A DNA stretch of 36,444 nt from Paracoccaceae bacterium (GTDB taxonomy: Bacteria; Pseudomonadota; Alphaproteobacteria; Rhodobacterales; Rhodobacteraceae), in contig NVSA01000001.1 of the NCBI GenBank assembly GCA_002401045.1, positions 32,216-68,659 of the forward strand, read 5' to 3'. Every line of letters begins with the position of its first letter. The stretch's first letter is position 1. Of this stretch, positions 1 through 7,470 are shown piece after piece. The notes beneath the pieces are model-generated. The model was given only the letters and a program-made list of their open reading frames with translations. It was not told where the DNA came from and did not search any database. The translations under genes were made by a program, and so were the position numbers.

Positions 1-512
1 GTCTTCGGCCTTTGTGCAACGTCCTTAAAGGTGATCGGCATGAAGCCCCACAGATCGACACCAACATTCACGCTGTTACGAGAGCCATACCACTTATTGT
101 GAACATAGCCAAACATTTGAAGTGCACCGCGCCGTGCGTGGTTCCACGTGATCATAGGGTAGTGGCAAAGCGTGTGGGCTTGCTTCTTCGGCCCATCCCT
201 GACCTCGGCAAGGTGTGAGACACTTTCCCACGGGAGGGCAAGCGTCGGTTTCAAGTCATGGTTGCCGACAATCAAATGGTTGCGGGCTCCGGGAAGCTGA
301 CCAAAGAGCATGTTGAGATATTCCGGGTCTTTGGCGTTTGGCCCAAATGCAAAGTCACCCAGTATCCAGAGATCATCCTCTACACCGACTCTTGAGTGAA
401 GGTTTTCTAACAACACGTCGTCCATTTGTGTGGCATGTCGAAACGGCCGTCCGCAAAAGAGAATGACGTTCTCGTGTCCGAAGTGGGTGTCTGCCGTGTA
501 CCAATGGGTCAT
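1..512 (-). CDS. Calcineurin-like metallophosphoesterase (3' end outside window)
   Basis: A reading frame open to the window edge starts at ATG 512-510 and gives about 170 residues. It begins MTHWYTADTHFGHENVI, which carries the metal-binding D-x-H of metallophosphoesterases. It then shows WILGDFAFG (the GD motif), VGNHD near residue 96, a later LCHYP and FGYVHN near residue 137, matching the ordered metal ligands of the calcineurin-like fold. Known members of this short bacterial group hydrolyse phosphoesters, but the substrate here cannot be read. The N-terminus is certain enough. The C-terminus is missing because the sequence ends. It follows a small membrane-anchored gene on the same strand, with about 107 bases between them. 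The gene has no visible defect, unlike its neighbours to the right. Confidence 0.85.
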   Translation of the reverse strand, partial: MTHWYTADTHFGHENVILFCGRPFRHATQMDDVLLENLHSRVGVEDDLWILGDFAFGPNAKDPEYLNMLFGQLPGARNHLIVGNHDLKPTLALPWESVSHLAEVRDGPKKQAHTLCHYPMITWNHARRGALQMFGYVHNKWYGSRNSVNVGVDLWGFMPITFKDVAQRPK

Positions 513-604
513 ATCTGTCTCGATTCAAGTTTTGTAATTGAATGCAGACAGCAAGAGCTTTCTGTGGCAGAGGCTTCGGGTTTGGGAGGCACAAAGACTC
601 AGTT

Positions 605-618
605 GCCCGCAGGCGGGC
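605..618 (-). terminator. GC-rich hairpin just after the presumed stop of the small upstream gene
   Basis: The segment gcccg-cagg-cgggc forms a perfect 5-bp stem with a 4-base loop. It lies directly after the TAG at 622-620 that would end the upstream minus-strand gene if its frameshift were repaired. No strong T-run follows, so it is a weak terminator candidate. Its position supports 620 as the original gene end. Confidence 0.35.
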
Positions 619-619
619 G

Positions 620-879
620 CTAGGTTTGTTTAAGGCGGTGTTTGAGTTTTTCTCGCAGCGTTCGCCATCAATACGCGCCGTGGTTTTAATCATCCCAAGC
701 AGGATTGGCGGCATTTGCCCTTCAGAGCCAAAATCCTTCACGGCTTTGGTGAGGTTTACCTCAACAAGGTTGCGATAGCCTTCTTCGATGTTTGCGGCAG
801 AGGGTGAATTATCGCGCATGAAGAGAAAAATGCCGCCGACCGCTAGGATGAAACACGTAAGCGCGATGAGCCATCTCAT
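620..879 (-). pseudogene. Small membrane-anchored hypothetical protein, apparently frameshifted near its end
   Basis: The start is ATG 879, overlapping the preceding stop as ATGA. The product begins with a single hydrophobic segment (residues 4-20, WLIALTCFILAVGGIFLF) and then a soluble part ending in MPPILLGMIKTTARIDGERC. As sequenced, the frame runs on to 373, far into the metallophosphoesterase gene, with an arginine-rich tail that looks non-coding. Adding one base to the A5 run (T5 at 647-651 on the plus strand) gives the ending ERCEKKLKHRLKQT and a TAG at 620, directly followed by a hairpin. I infer a lost base or a sequencing error. The restored length is 86 residues. I do not recognise the family. 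The membrane anchor faces the periplasm or cytoplasm unpredictably. Confidence 0.45.
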
Positions 880-1310
880 AGCGCAATATCTGACAATAGC
901 TCGTACCTATGCCCAGGTGAGAATGCTGGTGCTGGTTTATGTTTGGAACCACAATACCGAGCTTGGAGAACCGCTCCCCGTGCATCCGTAGCAAGATCGA
1001 ACAGTTGTCCCACTGGGCCTTCTTTAATTCCATAAGGATCTTGGTTTTCTGACAGCAGCTCGGTGGTCAACCTACGCGCTGGTTCAGTGAACAGACTGAA
1101 ATGCTTTTCACGTGACAGCGCGGTATCAAAGACGGGCAGGGAGCACCTAACAGATTTGGATAGCTCGGCGTTGCCGAGCATATCTAACGCGAATACAGTT
1201 TTGCCTGCTTGTACGTAAGATGATAACTGATCTATCCCGCGTTCGGCATCAAGACATCCCGTGAAGGGCATCACAACGGTAGGGCGCTTAGCTCTGATGC
1301 GATCCCCCAT
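876..1310 (-). CDS. Unrecognised protein, possibly the 3' part of a broken gene
   Basis: An open frame of 144 codons runs from ATG 1310 to TGA 876. Its stop overlaps the ATG of the next minus-strand gene by ATGA, the usual sign of translational coupling, which is the main argument that it is real. The N-terminal part (VVMPFTGCLDAERGIDQL, then QAGKTVFALD) loosely resembles the Rossmann-like nucleoside 2-deoxyribosyltransferase/DUF4406 pattern. The match is too weak to name. I see no signal peptide or membrane segment. The start lies inside the region where a truncated XRE gene begins on the other strand, so the original 5' end may be gone. Function unknown. Confidence 0.35.
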   Translation of the reverse strand: MGDRIRAKRPTVVMPFTGCLDAERGIDQLSSYVQAGKTVFALDMLGNAELSKSVRCSLPVFDTALSREKHFSLFTEPARRLTTELLSENQDPYGIKEGPVGQLFDLATDARGAVLQARYCGSKHKPAPAFSPGHRYELLSDIAL

Positions 1311-1465
1311 TGAGGTTAGAAGCTCTCTGAAACTGACTCAACAAGAGTTGGCAGATCGGCTGGGCCGCCCACAATCTTATATCGCAAAAATTGAAACTGG
1401 AGAACGAAGGTTGGACGTTATCGAACTTGTTGAGCTTGCTGTGGCGATGGACATCCAGCCCTTAC
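1297..1465 (+). pseudogene. XRE-family helix-turn-helix regulator, truncated
   Basis: The plus-strand frame from ATG 1297 encodes a clear XRE HTH: LTQQELADRLGRPQSYIAKI followed by ETGERRLDVIELVELA. This is the form common in short antitoxin-like regulators. After MDIQPL (about 1463) the frame only reads antisense through a Doc-type toxin to a stop at 1641, so the natural C-terminus is lost. The N-terminus is also short, since the family usually has 10-15 more residues before the HTH. XRE domains bind operator DNA and often autoregulate toxin-antitoxin or phage modules. Here it is probably a remnant. Confidence 0.6.
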
Positions 1466-1672
1466 AAAGGCATGAGCTTTGCAAATGCCAAAGCCATAAG
1501 CTGCGGCGCACTGAAATAGATCCGCTTGATCATATTCGCGCTTGTTGCGCGGTAGGTCACAGGCGGCTTCGAGTAATGTGGTGTCACGTATTCCTGCCGC
1601 ACCACCGTGGCGGGCAATTCGGCGATCGTGAATTATTATAGACAGCCTGTAATGGCACTCAGGTAAAGGGTG
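1418..1672 (-). pseudogene. Doc/Fic-type (death-on-curing) toxin, truncated
   Basis: Reading the minus strand down from 1672 gives IIIHDRRIARHGGAAGIRD, then TTLLEAACDLPRNKREY, then AAAYGFGICKAHAFV. This is the start-to-middle pattern of Doc toxins (IHxxQIxxxGGxxGIRDxxLLESA...AAxYxFxIxxxHxF). The diagnostic HPFxDGNKRTA motif would follow, but homology stops at AHAFV (about 1463) and the frame then reads antisense through the XRE gene to TAA 1418. No start codon precedes the homology in this frame, so the 5' end is damaged too. Doc toxins phosphorylate EF-Tu. This copy lacks the NKR part of the active site and should be inactive. Confidence 0.6.
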
Positions 1673-1944
1673 TCATGCCAGCGCTTGTAACAGGTCGCGG
1701 TTTTCGGCCATGGCGATTTCTGCGGTAGCAAGTACTTCAATAAGTTTTGGGTTGTGAGGAAGCAACCGAACGCCGCCATAGTCGGCGCTTGCGCCCCTAA
1801 ATAGTGTGTCAGAGTGCTATCGTTGCACGTGGCCAAATGTAACGCACTGGTGTCGCAAGCCTCCGTCGGGTTCAGGCCGTCCTCTGGTTTTATTGTGCGA
1901 GCGACAGGCGCTATGCGGTGGATGTGTTCGAAAGCTAAAAACAC
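1673..1944 (-). pseudogene. Coding remnant upstream of the Doc fragment, family not recognised
   Basis: Two overlapping minus-strand frames look like pieces of one protein. One starts at ATG 1944 (MFLAFEHIHRIAPV) and contains ACDTSALHLATCN. The second runs from a TAG near 1822 to TGA 1673 and ends IEVLATAEIAMAENRDLLQALA, a natural-looking helical C-terminus. Switching frames near 1800-1825 would join them. The position before a Doc fragment would suit an antitoxin, but the sequence does not identify one. The SALHLA stretch is faintly ankyrin-like and no more. The ATG at 1944 sits in the tail of the esterase terminator, so that start is doubtful. Confidence 0.25.
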
Positions 1945-1975
1945 ATCGGGTTATCCATCTTCGCTGGATAACCCG
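1936..1975 (-). terminator. Rho-independent terminator of the esterase-like gene
   Basis: A perfect 11-bp stem (cgggttatcca at 1947-1957 with tggataacccg at 1965-1975) encloses a 7-base loop. Read on the minus strand, it is followed by ATGTGTTTTTAGC, giving a T5 tract. It lies 11 bases past the stop of the minus-strand esterase-like gene. Confidence 0.85.
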
Positions 1976-1985
1976 AATAACCCAA

Positions 1986-2912
1986 CTACATTTCGTTAGC
2001 TTTTTTCATCTGCGTACCGATGTATTCAAAAGCAGAAACTTCGCTTTTTTCTTGGATACAGTTGAAATTGCGTCCAGGACGATTAGGTCCTTTACCAGCT
2101 GTACAGGCCAGAACTTGTTCAAACTCGTATGGAATGCCTAGCGTTGTCAGATGCTTACCTAATGTTTCGGCACGCATTTTCAACTCATCATCGTCACCCA
2201 TCGTCAAACGAATACCAATGCCATAATTCTTAATAGCAGCCGTATTTGTCGCGGCGTGATGCCAAGGGGATGAATCTAGATAATAAGAGTAGTTGCCGTT
2301 AAACATATCAGTCATACAAGATGGCATTTTTTCATCTGGGTGGATACAGGTATACCAATCATGCAAAGCACCCGCGACAGAAACCGCTGCCGCAAATTTA
2401 TCGGGATGCTTTAGCCCGTAAAGTGCCGCGCCATAACCGCCCAACCGAAGCCCCATAACGGCTCTATTAGCCCGTCCAGGTTTGGTGCGATACGTTGTAT
2501 CAACATGCGGGATCAGGTCACTGATAATGCTGGTCTCGATTGGTTTTTTGCCATCGAAACTATCTGCAAAGAATGATGACTTCATTCCGTTCGGGTAAAC
2601 AAGGATACTTGGTTCCATTTTACCTGCGGCAACGGCCTCTTGCATGAATTTTTTAGCCGACCCATTATTATCGTCACATCTTTCGGTCACTGTACATTTA
2701 AACTGTGTGTTATGTGTACGTCCCCAGCTGTGCAAAACGTAGATTACAGGGTAGGTTTTATCGCTGTTTTCATAACCCTCTGGCAAGTCGATTTCATAAT
2801 CAACCGTAATCCCAGATGCTTTTCCTTCAAAGCTTTCAGCTGTCGCTTGAGCCGCAACAGTAAACATTGCAGCCCCCGTCATTAATGCGGCAATCATCTT
2901 AATATAACGCAT
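1986..2912 (-). CDS. Secreted esterase-fold protein lacking its catalytic nucleophile
   Basis: The start is ATG 2912 (MRYIKM), chosen over the upstream ATG 2933 because GGGAGAGA lies just before it. The 308-residue product has a signal peptide ending AAQATA. The rest follows the putative-esterase (esterase D) alpha/beta-hydrolase family: YPVIYVLHSWG, ILVYPNG, DLIPHVDTTYRT, then VMGLRLGGYGAALYGLKHPDKF. The nucleophile elbow of this family is G-x-S-x-G-G. Here it is G-L-R-L-G-G, with arginine in place of serine. The C-terminal segment where the catalytic histidine normally sits (residues about 268-300) contains no histidine and has two cysteines that may pair. I infer a non-hydrolytic, perhaps binding, periplasmic protein. 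It is divergent from a tandem-HTH LysR regulator, a likely regulator of it. Confidence 0.8.
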   Translation of the reverse strand: MRYIKMIAALMTGAAMFTVAAQATAESFEGKASGITVDYEIDLPEGYENSDKTYPVIYVLHSWGRTHNTQFKCTVTERCDDNNGSAKKFMQEAVAAGKMEPSILVYPNGMKSSFFADSFDGKKPIETSIISDLIPHVDTTYRTKPGRANRAVMGLRLGGYGAALYGLKHPDKFAAAVSVAGALHDWYTCIHPDEKMPSCMTDMFNGNYSYYLDSSPWHHAATNTAAIKNYGIGIRLTMGDDDELKMRAETLGKHLTTLGIPYEFEQVLACTAGKGPNRPGRNFNCIQEKSEVSAFEYIGTQMKKANEM

Positions 2913-3041
2913 GTATTCTCTCCCAAATTTCATTCAGTTTTATGTGGGTGCGAGTTCTAATCTTGGCATAGAACCTGCGAACATCCCGTCATAAGGATGC
3001 AAGAATATCTGCCGACTTGCTATTTCAATTTAGGGGTTTTA

Positions 3042-3058
3042 ATATCAATAAATGATAT
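3042..3058. promoter_or_regulatory. Candidate LysR-type operator in the divergent esterase/LysR spacer
   Basis: The segment ATATCAATAAATGATAT is a perfect 6-bp inverted repeat with a 5-base spacer, the ATC-N9-GAT form often bound by LysR regulators. It sits 13 bases before the LysR start codon, a position suited to autorepression. Binding is inferred, not shown. Confidence 0.45.
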
Positions 3059-3070
3059 GGATGGTACTAT

Positions 3071-4279
3071 ATGCTTTCGGGAAAAAACTTTAATTTACGT
3101 CATCTACACGCCTATATAGAAGTCTGTGATGGGGGAAGTATTACAAAGGCGTCGGTGGCGGTTAACTTGTCTCAGCCAGCCGTTACGCATGCAATATCCA
3201 AACTGGAACTTGGGCTAGATTCCGTCCTTTTCTTTCGCAGTAGCAAAGGAATGCTTCCAAGTGACCACGGATTTATTTTTCTTAAGCGAGTCAAAAAAGC
3301 CTTAGATATTTTGGCTGAAGGGATCAATTTAGCTATAAAATCATCTAAAAACGGACGATTCGACGGTATTATTACAAATATCACGACAACGCAGCTTAAA
3401 ACATTAATTGCGATTGGCAATCAGGGCAGCTACGCAATGGCAGCGGGTGCTAATGGGACATCTCAGCCTTCACTTTTACGAACCGCAAAGGAATTGGAAC
3501 ATATTTTGGGCTTTTCGCTTTATACCAAACGTTCGCGCGGCACAGGTTTAACGACGGCGGCGCAGCATGTTAGGCGTGCCGCAAAATTAATGTTTAGAGA
3601 ATTAGATAAAGGCATAGAAGAGATTTTATCGGCAAAGGGAATTCATAATGGTCGCTTAATGATTGGCTCCCTACCTTTGTCACGAAGCCGAATTTTACCT
3701 GATGCAATAGATTTACTTTTAAATGAATTTCCAGAGGCAAAAATCGGCGTGGTTGATGGTCCATATGACGACCTGTTAACTGGCCTGCGTTTCGGGGATT
3801 TAGATATAATCATTGGCGCGATGCGCGATCCGAACCCATCCAACGACATCAAACAAATCAAATTGTTTGAGGATCATCTTGGCGTTTTTTCCCATCCAGA
3901 TTTCTACGGTACTTTATCAAAGTCTAGCTTTGAAATTTTGCAACAAAAAACGTGGATTGTTCCTAAAGTTGGAACCCCAACACGCACCTATTTTGATCAG
4001 TTCTTCCAAAATAAAGGTATGACTTCACCCGAAAAACTGATTGAAACAAGCTCGCTTATTTTATTGCGCGGGTTGCTAAAATCGAAAGATCGGCTGGCAG
4101 TTCTTTCAAGTAGCCAAGCAAAAGAAGAAGCCCGCTTGGGCACTATGAAAGAACACTCGATTAATCTACAGGATCGCCCTCGCTCAATCGGGTTTTCTAT
4201 CCTTAAGGATTGGCAGCCCACTACGATACAAAAAAGGTTTATGGAGATAATTTACAAGAAAACCTCTGTTATCAAGTGA
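3071..4279 (+). CDS. LysR-family regulator with two tandem HTH domains
   Basis: The 402-residue product is about 100 residues longer than a standard LysR protein (about 300). The extra length is a second winged HTH. The first HTH covers residues 9-66, with SQPAVTHAISKLE at 34-46. The second covers 108-166, with SQPSLLRTAKELE at 131-143 and TKRSRGTGLTTAA after it. A LysR substrate-binding domain fills about 195-390 (GRLMIGSLPLSRSRILPDAI, LDIIIGAM). Both HTHs keep the SQPs recognition-helix start, so both may bind DNA. The gene is divergent from the secreted esterase-like gene and convergent with the TRAP genes. Tandem-HTH LysR proteins exist in alphaproteobacteria, but their DNA recognition is poorly described. 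Confidence 0.85.
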   Translation: MLSGKNFNLRHLHAYIEVCDGGSITKASVAVNLSQPAVTHAISKLELGLDSVLFFRSSKGMLPSDHGFIFLKRVKKALDILAEGINLAIKSSKNGRFDGIITNITTTQLKTLIAIGNQGSYAMAAGANGTSQPSLLRTAKELEHILGFSLYTKRSRGTGLTTAAQHVRRAAKLMFRELDKGIEEILSAKGIHNGRLMIGSLPLSRSRILPDAIDLLLNEFPEAKIGVVDGPYDDLLTGLRFGDLDIIIGAMRDPNPSNDIKQIKLFEDHLGVFSHPDFYGTLSKSSFEILQQKTWIVPKVGTPTRTYFDQFFQNKGMTSPEKLIETSSLILLRGLLKSKDRLAVLSSSQAKEEARLGTMKEHSINLQDRPRSIGFSILKDWQPTTIQKRFMEIIYKKTSVIK

Positions 4280-4315
4280 GTTAAGTGCCAAATACTTAAT
4301 CAAGAATTGTATCGA

Positions 4316-4342
4316 TAAAAACGGGGGACAAATTGCCCCCCG
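4316..4342 (-). terminator. Rho-independent terminator after dctM
   Basis: The stem cggggg (4322-4327) pairs with cccccg (4337-4342) around a 9-base loop. On the minus strand it is followed by TTTTTATCG. It lies between the convergent LysR and dctM genes, 9 bases past the dctM stop, and is oriented for dctM. Confidence 0.75.
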
Positions 4343-4350
4343 ACGTCACC

Positions 4351-5697
4351 TTAATAAAACAACCGTACCAAAAACATCGTGATTGACGGGAATGCGACTA
4401 AAATTGCAATCCGAACAATATCAGAGATCACAAAAGGAATTGCGCCGCGATATGTTTCACCAATCTTAACTTCCTTAGACATAGCATTGATTACAAAAAG
4501 GTTCATACCAACAGGCGGTGTAATCAGCCCGATTTCAGCAGCCATCAGCACCAGTATCCCAAACCAAATCCCAACTTCGTTTGAAGGTATACCAAAGTCC
4601 AACCCCGTAATAATTGGCACGAAAATCGGCACCGTTAAGAAAATCATAGCTAAAGAGTCCATAACCATCCCTAGAACCAAATATAGCAACAACATCCCGA
4701 TTAGAATAAACCAAGGGCTGATATCTGTATCAACAAAGTAAGCGGCAAGTGTTTGCGGAACTTTAGCACCTGATAGGAATGAGTTGAAGACACCCGCAGC
4801 TAGGATAATGAAGAAAATCATTGCTGACGTTTTACTCGTCGCAAGCAAAGATTCTCGCACAGCGGCCCAGCTCAGACCCTTCGCTAAATAGGCTACAATT
4901 GCAGTACCGGCAGCACCAACAGCGGCAGCGGCAGTTGGGCTAAATACGCCCGTATAAATACCGCCAATAACCAGACCAAAAATGACCATCACAGGCCAGA
5001 TGTCTATCAATAGCCTTATACGGCGGGCAAAATTCACACGCGGAAGCGGGTTACCAGAACCAGGCACAAAACGCGTATAGATGGAAACCGTTAGCATATA
5101 TCCGAGCATCGCAATAATGCCTGGTACAAAGGCGGCCGTAAATAATTTCTCAATATTTTCCTCGGCTAGAATGGCATAGACGACCAGAACCACAGACGGC
5201 GGGATTAGAATACCAAGTGTCCCCCCAGCGGCCAAAGCACCTGTAGAAAGAGCCCCCGAATACCCCGCACGTTTCAATTCGGGTAAAGCCACCTGGCCCA
5301 TTGAAGATGCTGTTGCAAGCGATGAACCACATACAGCGCCAAAGCCAGCCGACGCACCGATTGACGCCATTGCAAGCCCGCCACGGTAATGTCCAAGCCA
5401 TGCTTCTGCGGCCTTAAACAAGGACGACGACATGCCCCCACGCACCGCAAATTCACTCATTAACAAGAACAACGGAATGATTGACAGCGAATAACTGGTC
5501 AAAGTTGAAAACGTAAACGCCCGCAAAGCTGAATCAATCGCACGCATGTTGCCTTCGATTAGATATGTTCCAATCAAGCCAATCATAAACATTGTGGCTG
5601 CCAATGGAATGCGAAGCGCAATAACGATTAGGAGTACAGGAAACGAAAGTAGACCGATTTGAAACGGTGTAAATATAGAATTGATGGCGTCAATCAT
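4351..5697 (-). CDS. dctM: TRAP transporter large permease, DctM
   Basis: The 448-residue protein is strongly hydrophobic throughout, with 11-12 predicted membrane segments, and matches the DctM (12-TM) subunit in length. Typical stretches are IPLFLLMSEFAVRGGM, GAVCGSSLATASSMG, the glycine-rich GTLGILIPPSVVLVVYA, and ITPPVGMNLFVIN near the end. In TRAP systems DctM forms the sodium-coupled transport channel together with DctQ. Its ATG overlaps the end of dctQ by 4 bases, and AAGGAGA precedes it, so the two are translationally coupled. A hairpin terminator follows. It is the last gene of the unit that starts with the extradiol dioxygenase. Confidence 0.93.
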   Translation of the reverse strand: MIDAINSIFTPFQIGLLSFPVLLIVIALRIPLAATMFMIGLIGTYLIEGNMRAIDSALRAFTFSTLTSYSLSIIPLFLLMSEFAVRGGMSSSLFKAAEAWLGHYRGGLAMASIGASAGFGAVCGSSLATASSMGQVALPELKRAGYSGALSTGALAAGGTLGILIPPSVVLVVYAILAEENIEKLFTAAFVPGIIAMLGYMLTVSIYTRFVPGSGNPLPRVNFARRIRLLIDIWPVMVIFGLVIGGIYTGVFSPTAAAAVGAAGTAIVAYLAKGLSWAAVRESLLATSKTSAMIFFIILAAGVFNSFLSGAKVPQTLAAYFVDTDISPWFILIGMLLLYLVLGMVMDSLAMIFLTVPIFVPIITGLDFGIPSNEVGIWFGILVLMAAEIGLITPPVGMNLFVINAMSKEVKIGETYRGAIPFVISDIVRIAILVAFPSITMFLVRLFY

Positions 5698-6335
5698 TGA
5701 GACGTCTCCTTTGTGGGTGTGCCCGCAAAAAGCTCACGTGCAGAACGGAAAACGCAAAACAATGCGACAATTAAAAACAATAAAATGCAGGTCTCAGCGA
5801 CCACATAAAGAGGCCATGTTTTTATACCTAATATTTGGCTTTCGGTCGCATCTTTTAATCGGTCTAGGGCTAAAGCAGGATCGGCAAGCGCAGTCTCTAG
5901 TAACGAATTTTCATTACGGCGCGCTTTGCGAAATACTTCAAACCATTGGCGAGATAAGATCAGATAAGCGATGATTGCAAATGCTACATCGCCGAGTAAA
6001 TTCAACACTCGGTTAAATGAAGTGCTGAAAAACGCTTCAAAAAGATCGATTTTCACATGACCTTTTTTATACATAATCCATGGAAGTGCTGCGAATAGTG
6101 CAAACCCAACACCGTATTGCACCAACTCTTCTTCCCCTAGAATTGGTCGGATAAAGCTCCACGTATCACTGTTGTACACATTCCCTAATGTAGCATCCAA
6201 AACACGTCGTGTTACTTTTAAAATAATACTCGTGCATGTGACAATAATTGCAAAGAACAGCCCCAGCCCACCTGTAATGGCAACACCAGCGCTGAAGCGT
6301 GCAACAAAGTTATCTGTGCGCTCAAAAAATGACAT
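5694..6335 (-). CDS. dctQ: TRAP transporter small permease, DctQ
   Basis: The 213-residue protein has four predicted membrane segments (about residues 17-40, 75-90, 105-125 and 175-195), as expected for DctQ, though it is a little longer than the usual 160-190. WSFIRPILGEEELVQYGVGF and a charged loop (FRKARRNENSLLETALADPA) lie between segments. DctQ pairs with DctM in the inner membrane and is needed for transport. AGGAGGGG precedes the ATG at 6335. The spacing to dctP is 56 bases and the overlap with dctM is 4 bases. Confidence 0.85.
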   Translation of the reverse strand: MSFFERTDNFVARFSAGVAITGGLGLFFAIIVTCTSIILKVTRRVLDATLGNVYNSDTWSFIRPILGEEELVQYGVGFALFAALPWIMYKKGHVKIDLFEAFFSTSFNRVLNLLGDVAFAIIAYLILSRQWFEVFRKARRNENSLLETALADPALALDRLKDATESQILGIKTWPLYVVAETCILLFLIVALFCVFRSARELFAGTPTKETSQ

Positions 6336-6391
6336 TTTTACCCCTCCTACGTAAGTGCTCCGGGTAAATAAATACCCGAAGCGTTCATCGT

Positions 6392-7411
6392 TTACCGATT
6401 TGCATCAATCAGTTCTTTTGCCTGTGCGATTGCAGCAGTACCATCGAAACCTTTTTCAGATGCCCGCTCAATCCATCTGTCATAGACAGGTTGTGAAGCC
6501 GCAACCCAACGATCAACTTCTTCTTGTGGCAAAGTGATAATGTTGTTGTCTTTGGCTACAGATTTACCAAATGCATCGGCACCAACCATGACTTCGCCTG
6601 CAAACTGAGAAAGAGCTTTACCAGTTTGATCGTCTAAAATTTTCTGTAAGTCTGCAGGCATCTCATTATAGGCATCCCAATTCATCGCCAAAATAAACGC
6701 AGAGGTATACAAAGCCTGAGAACCCGCAAATTCAGTGTGGTTTTTCACGAACTCTGCAAGTTTGATGGACGGCGTAACTTCCCAAGGAAGCGTCGCGCCA
6801 CTGATCACGCCTTTTGATAGGTTTTCTGGGATTTTTGGCAATGGCATACCAACTGGAGAAGCTCCAATTTCACCCAAGAAATCCGTCACAAGACGCGTTG
6901 GTCCACGCAGCTCCATACCTTTAACGTCTTCCAACTTGTTAATTGGTTTCTTCGAATGGATCAAACCTGGCCCATGAACCCAACCCGCCAAAACTTTAAC
7001 ATCTTGCAATTCACCTTTTTGTAAATCTGACTCGATCAAATCCCAATAAGCTTTAGATGTCGCAACTGAATCGCTCATGATAAAGGGCAACTCAAAAACT
7101 TCCGTATGACCAAAACGACCAGCCGTGTAGCCAGGTAATGTCAGAACCATTTCATCAGCACCATCAACGGCACGATCAAATAACCCCGAAGGCGCCCCCC
7201 CACGAGACATTGAATCAAAGATTTCGATCTTAATGCGCCCATCAGAAGCTTTTGCAACGTTTTCAGCAAACGGAACTAAAAACTTAGAATGCAAAGGTGC
7301 TTTTTGCCCCATAAAGTGATGCACCCGAAGTGTTACCTCTTGCGCAACACCCGCAGTACCCGCAACGACAAGAGCTGTGACCGCCACAGCGCTTTTTAAA
7401 AAACTATTCAT
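6392..7411 (-). CDS. dctP: TRAP transporter periplasmic solute-binding protein, DctP
   Basis: The 339-residue product has a signal peptide (to about residue 23, TAGVAQ) and the DctP fold: LRVHHFMGQKAPLHSKF, then GRFGHTEVFELPFI, VHGPGLIHSKKPI, and the hallmark MELRGPTRLVTDFLGEIGASPVGMP, whose arginine normally salt-bridges a carboxylate ligand. The ligand is therefore probably an organic acid, perhaps aromatic or ring-cleavage related given the adjacent extradiol dioxygenase, which is inference. GGGAGAAA precedes ATG 7411. It sits 59 bases downstream of the dioxygenase stop, on the same strand, and is followed by dctQ and dctM. Confidence 0.92.
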   Translation of the reverse strand: MNSFLKSAVAVTALVVAGTAGVAQEVTLRVHHFMGQKAPLHSKFLVPFAENVAKASDGRIKIEIFDSMSRGGAPSGLFDRAVDGADEMVLTLPGYTAGRFGHTEVFELPFIMSDSVATSKAYWDLIESDLQKGELQDVKVLAGWVHGPGLIHSKKPINKLEDVKGMELRGPTRLVTDFLGEIGASPVGMPLPKIPENLSKGVISGATLPWEVTPSIKLAEFVKNHTEFAGSQALYTSAFILAMNWDAYNEMPADLQKILDDQTGKALSQFAGEVMVGADAFGKSVAKDNNIITLPQEEVDRWVAASQPVYDRWIERASEKGFDGTAAIAQAKELIDANR

Positions 7412-7470
7412 GTATTTCTCCCAGTTTGATACTTGAAAATTAAGGTCACCCCAATGTGAGCCTTACCCAT

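Noticed and set aside
373..619. Extension of the small membrane protein frame down to 373
   Set aside because: This stretch overlaps the well-supported metallophosphoesterase, is arginine-rich without family features, and is explained by a frameshift at 647-651 with a stop and hairpin at 605-622.
1673..1944. Ankyrin-repeat protein or antitoxin identity for the remnant beside Doc
   Set aside because: Only one short SALHLA match supports ankyrin, and no antitoxin family motif is visible, so it was left unnamed.
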